DNA of 10,243 nucleotides from ZC4RG30 sp031424095 (GTDB lineage Bacteria > Pseudomonadota > Gammaproteobacteria > Steroidobacterales > Steroidobacteraceae), in the NCBI GenBank assembly GCA_031424095.1, contig JANPGU010000033.1:1-10243 (forward strand), read 5' to 3'. The translations under genes and the position numbers were made by a program. The notes below the pieces were generated by a model. It was not told where the DNA came from and ran no database searches. It saw only the letters and a program-made list of their open reading frames with translations. Position 1 is the stretch's first letter; each line of letters opens with the position of its first letter. Of this stretch, positions 6,673 to 10,243 are shown piece by piece.

Positions 6673-7239
6673 TTATTTGGCGCGCGAGATGTATTCGCCG
6701 GTACGGGTGTCGATGCGCAGTATCTCGCCTTCATTGATGAACAGCGGCACGCGCACCACGGCGCCGGTTTCCATCTTCGCCGGCTTCTGGCCACCCGTGG
6801 CGGTATCGCCACGGACGCCCGGATCGGTCTCCACGACTTTCAGGTCGATGTGCGGCGGCGGCGTCACCACCAGCGGCACGTTGTTCCACAGCGTCACGAT
6901 GCAGGTAACGCCATCCTTCAGCCACTGCTTCGCGTCGGCCACGGCGGCCGCGCCGGCGGTGTACTGCTCGAAGTTGTCCGGCACCATGAAGTGCCAGAAG
7001 TCGCCGTCCTGGTAGAGGTATTGCATGTCGGTGTCGACCACATCGGCGGCCTCGACGCTGTCCCCCGACTTGAAGGTGCGCTCGATGGTGCGACCGTTCT
7101 TCAGGTTGCGCACGCGCACCCGATTGAATGCCTGGCCCTTGCCCGGCTTGACCATCTCGTTCTCGACAATCGAATAGGGTTCGTTGTCGAGCAGGATCTT
7201 GACGCCGGACTTGAATTCGCTGGTGGTATAGCTGGCCAT
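6673..7239 (-). CDS. efp: Translation elongation factor P
   Basis: EF-P binds between the P and E sites and rescues ribosomes stalled at consecutive prolines. The 188-residue protein has the full three-domain length. Lys34 sits in VKPGKGQAF (30-38) at the tip of domain I and is the beta-lysylation site, in agreement with epmA and epmB on either side. Domains II and III show ERTFKSGDSVEAADVVD, YLYQDGDFWHFM, CIVTLWNN, ETDPGVRGDTA and the C-terminal signature IDTRTGEYISR. It contains a Pro-Pro-Pro run (127-129). The ATG at 7239-7237 is fixed by the family N-terminus. The in-frame upstream extension to 7422 would overlap epmB and has no family match. AGAGAG about 7 nt upstream is a weak Shine-Dalgarno. 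The Arg32/rhamnose (EarP) type found in P. aeruginosa is excluded because the tip residue here is Lys. Confidence 0.98.
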   Translation of the reverse strand: MASYTTSEFKSGVKILLDNEPYSIVENEMVKPGKGQAFNRVRVRNLKNGRTIERTFKSGDSVEAADVVDTDMQYLYQDGDFWHFMVPDNFEQYTAGAAAVADAKQWLKDGVTCIVTLWNNVPLVVTPPPHIDLKVVETDPGVRGDTATGGQKPAKMETGAVVRVPLFINEGEILRIDTRTGEYISRAK

Positions 7240-7288
7240 GACGCTCTCTGATTTAATGCCGACGCATGAAAACGGGCGGCGAATGATA
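7240..7288. promoter_or_regulatory. Divergent efp / epmB start region with candidate -10 elements
   Basis: Only 43 bp separate the efp ATG (7239) from the preferred epmB ATG (7283). For efp, minus-strand TATCAT (7288-7283) matches TATAAT at 5 of 6 and would give a start near 7276, with a leader of about 37 nt that includes AGAGAG. For epmB, plus-strand TTTAAT (7252-7257) matches 5 of 6 and would give a start near 7264, followed by GGGCGG before the ATG. Good -35 hexamers are missing for both. The two promoters would overlap back to back. This is inference from short motifs. Confidence 0.35.
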
Positions 7289-8347
7289 GCGGCAGAACCC
7301 AAAGCCTGCCACACGGTCGGGATCCCGGACTGGCAGCAGCAGCTGGCCCGTGCCGTGCGCGATCCCGTGGAGCTGCTGGAACTGCTGGGAATTTCGCCCT
7401 CACAGATCGGGCCTGGTGTCACCGCCAGCAGCTTGCGGGCGGCGGCCAGCGACTTTCCGCTGCGGGTACCCCACAGCTTCGTGGCCAGGATGCGTCATGG
7501 CGATCCGCGCGACCCGCTGCTGCGCCAGGTGCTGGCACATCCCGATGAACTGCTGCCGGCGGATGGCTATGTCGCCGATCCGCTGGACGAGCGCGCCGCC
7601 CGCGGCGCCCCCGGACTGCTGCAGAAATACCAGGGCCGTGCGCTGCTGATCGCCACTGGCGCCTGCGCCGTGCATTGCCGTTACTGCTTCCGCCGGCACT
7701 ATGACTACAGCATCGATCAGGTCGACGACCTGCCGCGCTGGACCGCTGCGCTCAACGCGCTGGAAGCGGACGATCAGATTGAAGAGATCATCCTCAGCGG
7801 CGGCGATCCGCTGTCGCTGGGCAATTCGCGCCTGTCACAGCTGCTTGATCGGCTGCAGGCACAGCCTCGGCTGCGGCGCATCCGCATCCATACACGCACG
7901 CCCATCGTGCTGCCGGCCCGGGTGGACGCCGGCCTGTGCGAGATCCTGTCGCGCTTGCGCGAGCGCCTGGTGGTGGTGGTGCATGCCAATCACCCGGCGG
8001 AAATCGATGCGCCGACCAGGGATGCACTGCGGTCATTGGGCGGTTGCGCCACGGCAGTACTGAATCAGTCCGTGTTGCTTGCGGGTGTGAACGACAGTGC
8101 CGAGACGCTGGCGGAGCTGTCGCGCCGGCTGTTCGACGCCGGCACCCTGCCTTACTACCTGCACCAGCTCGACCGGGTGGCCGGCGCGGCACATTTCGCG
8201 GTGCCCGACGCAAGCGCACTGCAATTGCACGCCAGCCTGATAGGCACCCTGCCCGGCTATCTGGTGCCCCGCCTGGTGCGGGAAATCGCCGGGGCCAGTG
8301 GCAAGACCCCGATCGTTGACAGCTTCAGGGGACCCCCGAGGGCCTGA
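7283..8347 (+). CDS. epmB: EF-P (S)-lysine 2,3-aminomutase (YjeK/KamA family)
   Basis: EpmB is a radical-SAM, PLP-dependent enzyme that converts (S)-alpha-lysine to (R)-beta-lysine for EpmA. With the start at ATG 7283 the protein has 354 residues (E. coli 342). Features in that numbering are: N-terminal DWQQQLARAVRDPVELLELL; the [4Fe-4S] motif CAVHCRYC (Cys128, Cys132, Cys135) followed by FRRH; the GGDPL SAM-binding motif (173-177); RIRIHTRTPIVLPAR; LNQSVLL.GVND; PYYLHQLD; and GKTP with Lys341, the likely PLP Schiff-base lysine. The frame is open back to ATG 7238, which overlaps the efp ATG on the other strand. I prefer 7283 because it matches the E. coli N-terminal length, has a purine/G-rich GGGCGG upstream, and leaves room for promoters; ATG 7256 is another option. 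It lies divergent from efp and 67 bp before the FimX-like gene. Confidence 0.95.
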   Translation: MIAAEPKACHTVGIPDWQQQLARAVRDPVELLELLGISPSQIGPGVTASSLRAAASDFPLRVPHSFVARMRHGDPRDPLLRQVLAHPDELLPADGYVADPLDERAARGAPGLLQKYQGRALLIATGACAVHCRYCFRRHYDYSIDQVDDLPRWTAALNALEADDQIEEIILSGGDPLSLGNSRLSQLLDRLQAQPRLRRIRIHTRTPIVLPARVDAGLCEILSRLRERLVVVVHANHPAEIDAPTRDALRSLGGCATAVLNQSVLLAGVNDSAETLAELSRRLFDAGTLPYYLHQLDRVAGAAHFAVPDASALQLHASLIGTLPGYLVPRLVREIAGASGKTPIVDSFRGPPRA

Positions 8348-8414
8348 CTGTGCCGGGCCGCACATATTCCGGAGCGGATCGGTTGCACTATTGCGGTCAC
8401 GCCCGGGAGTCCGC

Positions 8415-10243
8415 ATGTCCGAATCCGCCGCCGTTCCATTGGTTGTCGTCAGCAGCACCCGCGACCCTGTCGAGGCGCTGAACAGCCTGCTGCGCCGCGA
8501 AGGCATCACCGCGCACTGCACCTGGATACCCGCCGTGGTCGATCTGCCGGACGCGCTGACCCAGCTGAATCCGCAATTGCTGATCTGCGTGACCACCACG
8601 GGATCGGAACTGGCGCTGGTGGCCAAGGTGCATGAGGCCACTGCGCCCGATGTGCCACTGCTGGTGATCCGCCCCGAACTCAACGAAACAATGATGTCCG
8701 AGGATCTGGCGCTCGGCGCCCGCGACACGCTCACGCTCGCCCACCCGGCCCGCGTGCACGCGGTGTGCGCGCGCGAGCTTGCGGCCTTCCGCATGGAGCG
8801 GGCGCTGAACGAGACGCTGCACTCGGCGCATGAATACCGCAAGCAGCTGGAAACCGTGCTGACGCGCTCGCATGACGCGATCGCGCAGGTGCAGGAAGGA
8901 ATACTGGTCGAGGTCAACCGCTCGTGGCTCGACCTCATCGGCGCGCCCGACGCGGAAGCCGTGGTCGGGCAGCCCATCATGGATTTCTTCGAGGAAAACA
9001 ACCATGCGGCGCTGAAAGGCGCGCTGGTCGCCTGCTCGCAGGGGCGCTGGAAAGATCATTCGCTGCGCGCCGACATCCAGACCACCGATGGCGGCACGTT
9101 GTCGCTGGAGCTGGTGCTGACCCTGGGTGAGCGTGAGGGCGAGGCCTGCGTGCGCCTGATGGTGCCGACACAGAAGCCCAGCGACGCCAACATCGGCAAG
9201 GAAGTGGCAGAGGCCGTGCGCCGCAATCCACGTTCCGGGCTGCTCTATCGACAGCCACTGCTCGAAGCCATGCAGAAGCGACTGGCCACGCCGGTGCAGG
9301 GCGGCAGTCGTTACCTGCTGTACGTGCGTCCGGACAAATTCGCGAAACTGGAACGCGACCTGGGCGTGTTGCGCAGCGAGGAATACATCGCCGCGGTGGC
9401 GGCACTGCTGCGCGCCCTGCTCGGACCTACCGATATTGCCGGCCATTTCAGCGGCGCCGGCATTATGGTGCTGATGGAACGCGGCACGGCCCGTGACGCC
9501 GAGCTTTGGGCTGAGCGCATGCTGGAAAAGGTGGCGCGCTTCGGCTTCGAAATCGGCAGTCGCAAGTTCCACAGCAGCGTCTGCATCGGCGTGGCATCAG
9601 TGCCAAACAGCGATGGCAAGCTCGACGCCACCATCAGCGATGCGCAGGATGCGGTTCGTCGCGGTCGCGAACTCGGTGGCAACCAGGTCTGCACCGTCGC
9701 GCAGGCTGACAACGACGCCCGCGTCCAGGCCTATGACGCCGTCTGGATCAAACACATCCGTGCAGCGCTGACGGAGAACCGCTTCCGCCTGGTGCAGCAG
9801 CCCATCGCCAGCCTGGCCGGTGGCACCGAAGCCATGTTCGACATGCTGGTGCGCATGCTGGATCGCAGCGGCAAGGAGATCCTGCCTTCCGAATTCATGC
9901 CGGCCGCCGAGCGCAATGACCTGGTCGCGCATATCGACCGCTGGGTGCTGCTGGCCGCCGCGCGCTTCGCGCTGCGCACCAGTCCCGGCTGCCTGTTCGT
10001 GCGCCTGTCACGCCACAGCGCCATGGATCAGACGCTGCCTGCCTGGGTTGCCGCGCAGCTGCGCACGCTCGGACTTGAACCACGCCGCCTGTGCATCGAG
10101 ATCACCGAAGAGCTGGCCATGCATCATCCCGAAGAGACGCAGCGCCTGGCGCGCGGCCTGAAGGAGGCGGGCATGCGTTTCGCGCTGGAGCACTACGGCA
10201 CGGGCATCGACCCGCTGGGACTGCTGGGCAGCCTGCCACTGGA
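8415..10243 (+). CDS. fimX: FimX-like cyclic-di-GMP receptor: pseudo-REC, PAS, degenerate GGDEF and EAL (cut by the right edge)
   Basis: The frame is open from ATG 8415 (CGGGAG 5 nt upstream) to the window edge; 609 residues are visible. Domains in order: receiver-like (about 7-125), whose phosphoacceptor strand reads LLICVTTTG with no Asp; a short helical linker; PAS (about 145-250); GGDEF fold (about 275-430), with SGAGI at 346-350 where GGDEF should be; and EAL fold from about 450 (QQPIASL at 461). In the EAL part the signature is DML (476-478), the metal-binding Asn of the FVNLS-type motif is Arg530, and the DDFGTG motif is EHYGTG (592-597). It should therefore neither make nor hydrolyse c-di-GMP but bind it. 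This is the plan of FimX (about 690 residues in Pseudomonas and Xanthomonas), which drives type IV pilus assembly at the pole. About 80 residues would complete it. A different degenerate GGDEF/EAL regulator cannot be excluded. Confidence 0.8.
   Translation, partial: MSESAAVPLVVVSSTRDPVEALNSLLRREGITAHCTWIPAVVDLPDALTQLNPQLLICVTTTGSELALVAKVHEATAPDVPLLVIRPELNETMMSEDLALGARDTLTLAHPARVHAVCARELAAFRMERALNETLHSAHEYRKQLETVLTRSHDAIAQVQEGILVEVNRSWLDLIGAPDAEAVVGQPIMDFFEENNHAALKGALVACSQGRWKDHSLRADIQTTDGGTLSLELVLTLGEREGEACVRLMVPTQKPSDANIGKEVAEAVRRNPRSGLLYRQPLLEAMQKRLATPVQGGSRYLLYVRPDKFAKLERDLGVLRSEEYIAAVAALLRALLGPTDIAGHFSGAGIMVLMERGTARDAELWAERMLEKVARFGFEIGSRKFHSSVCIGVASVPNSDGKLDATISDAQDAVRRGRELGGNQVCTVAQADNDARVQAYDAVWIKHIRAALTENRFRLVQQPIASLAGGTEAMFDMLVRMLDRSGKEILPSEFMPAAERNDLVAHIDRWVLLAAARFALRTSPGCLFVRLSRHSAMDQTLPAWVAAQLRTLGLEPRRLCIEITEELAMHHPEETQRLARGLKEAGMRFALEHYGTGIDPLGLLGSLPL

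Noticed and set aside
7283..7320. Sigma-54 promoter (GG...GC) for efp on the minus strand
   Set aside because: A TGGCAG element is present but no GC at the required 10-bp spacing.
8348..8414. Promoter or terminator between epmB and the FimX-like gene
   Set aside because: The 67-bp gap shows no convincing -35/-10 pair and no stem followed by a T-tract; only the Shine-Dalgarno near its end is supportable.
8397..9572. 391-residue minus-strand ORF
   Set aside because: Antisense to the FimX-like gene, whose frame shows clear domain order; the minus-strand protein is His/Gln/Arg-rich with no motif.

Overview
The window is about 10 kb of chromosomal, high-GC DNA from a gammaproteobacterium, and nearly all of it is coding. 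The group is indicated by an EF-P with Lys34 next to EpmA and EpmB, the prmB-aroC pair, an asd-fimV junction, and a FimX-type cyclic-di-GMP protein of the kind known from Pseudomonas and Xanthomonas. The mix points to a Xanthomonadales-, Nevskiales- or Steroidobacter-like lineage, but the sequence alone does not fix the genus. There are no mobile elements, tRNA or rRNA genes, or CRISPR arrays, so this is a core rather than an accessory region.

Left part (1-4197, all minus strand): prmB -> aroC -> asd -> fimV. The prmB-aroC gap is 9 bp and aroC starts with GTG behind a Shine-Dalgarno that overlaps the prmB stop. asd follows after 55 bp. fimV, cut by the left edge, follows after a 102-bp gap. 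That gap holds a CRP/Vfr/Clp-like palindrome and a candidate -10 element at class II spacing, plus a perfect 9-bp inverted repeat centred on the -10. The group covers L3 methylation, chorismate synthesis, the aspartate-family amino-acid branch, and the inner-membrane/cell-wall hub of type IV pili.

Middle part (4196-6668, plus strand): an SCO1/SenC copper chaperone, phosphatidylserine decarboxylase (psd) and the EF-P lysine ligase epmA form a tight run with a 17-bp gap and then a 4-bp overlap. The SCO1 and prmB start codons overlap on opposite strands.

Right part (6673-10243): efp (minus) converges on epmA, with only 4 bp between their stops, and diverges from epmB (plus). Together efp, epmA and epmB are the core of EF-P beta-lysylation, which relieves ribosome stalling at polyproline. 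This EF-P has a Pro-Pro-Pro motif of its own. After epmB comes a long ORF cut by the right edge: pseudo-receiver, PAS, degenerate GGDEF and degenerate EAL. This is the FimX architecture, with every catalytic motif visible in the window altered.

I found no undescribed multi-gene system. The points most worth a second look are the FimX-like receptor, the candidate fimV promoter, and the interlocked efp/epmA/epmB layout.
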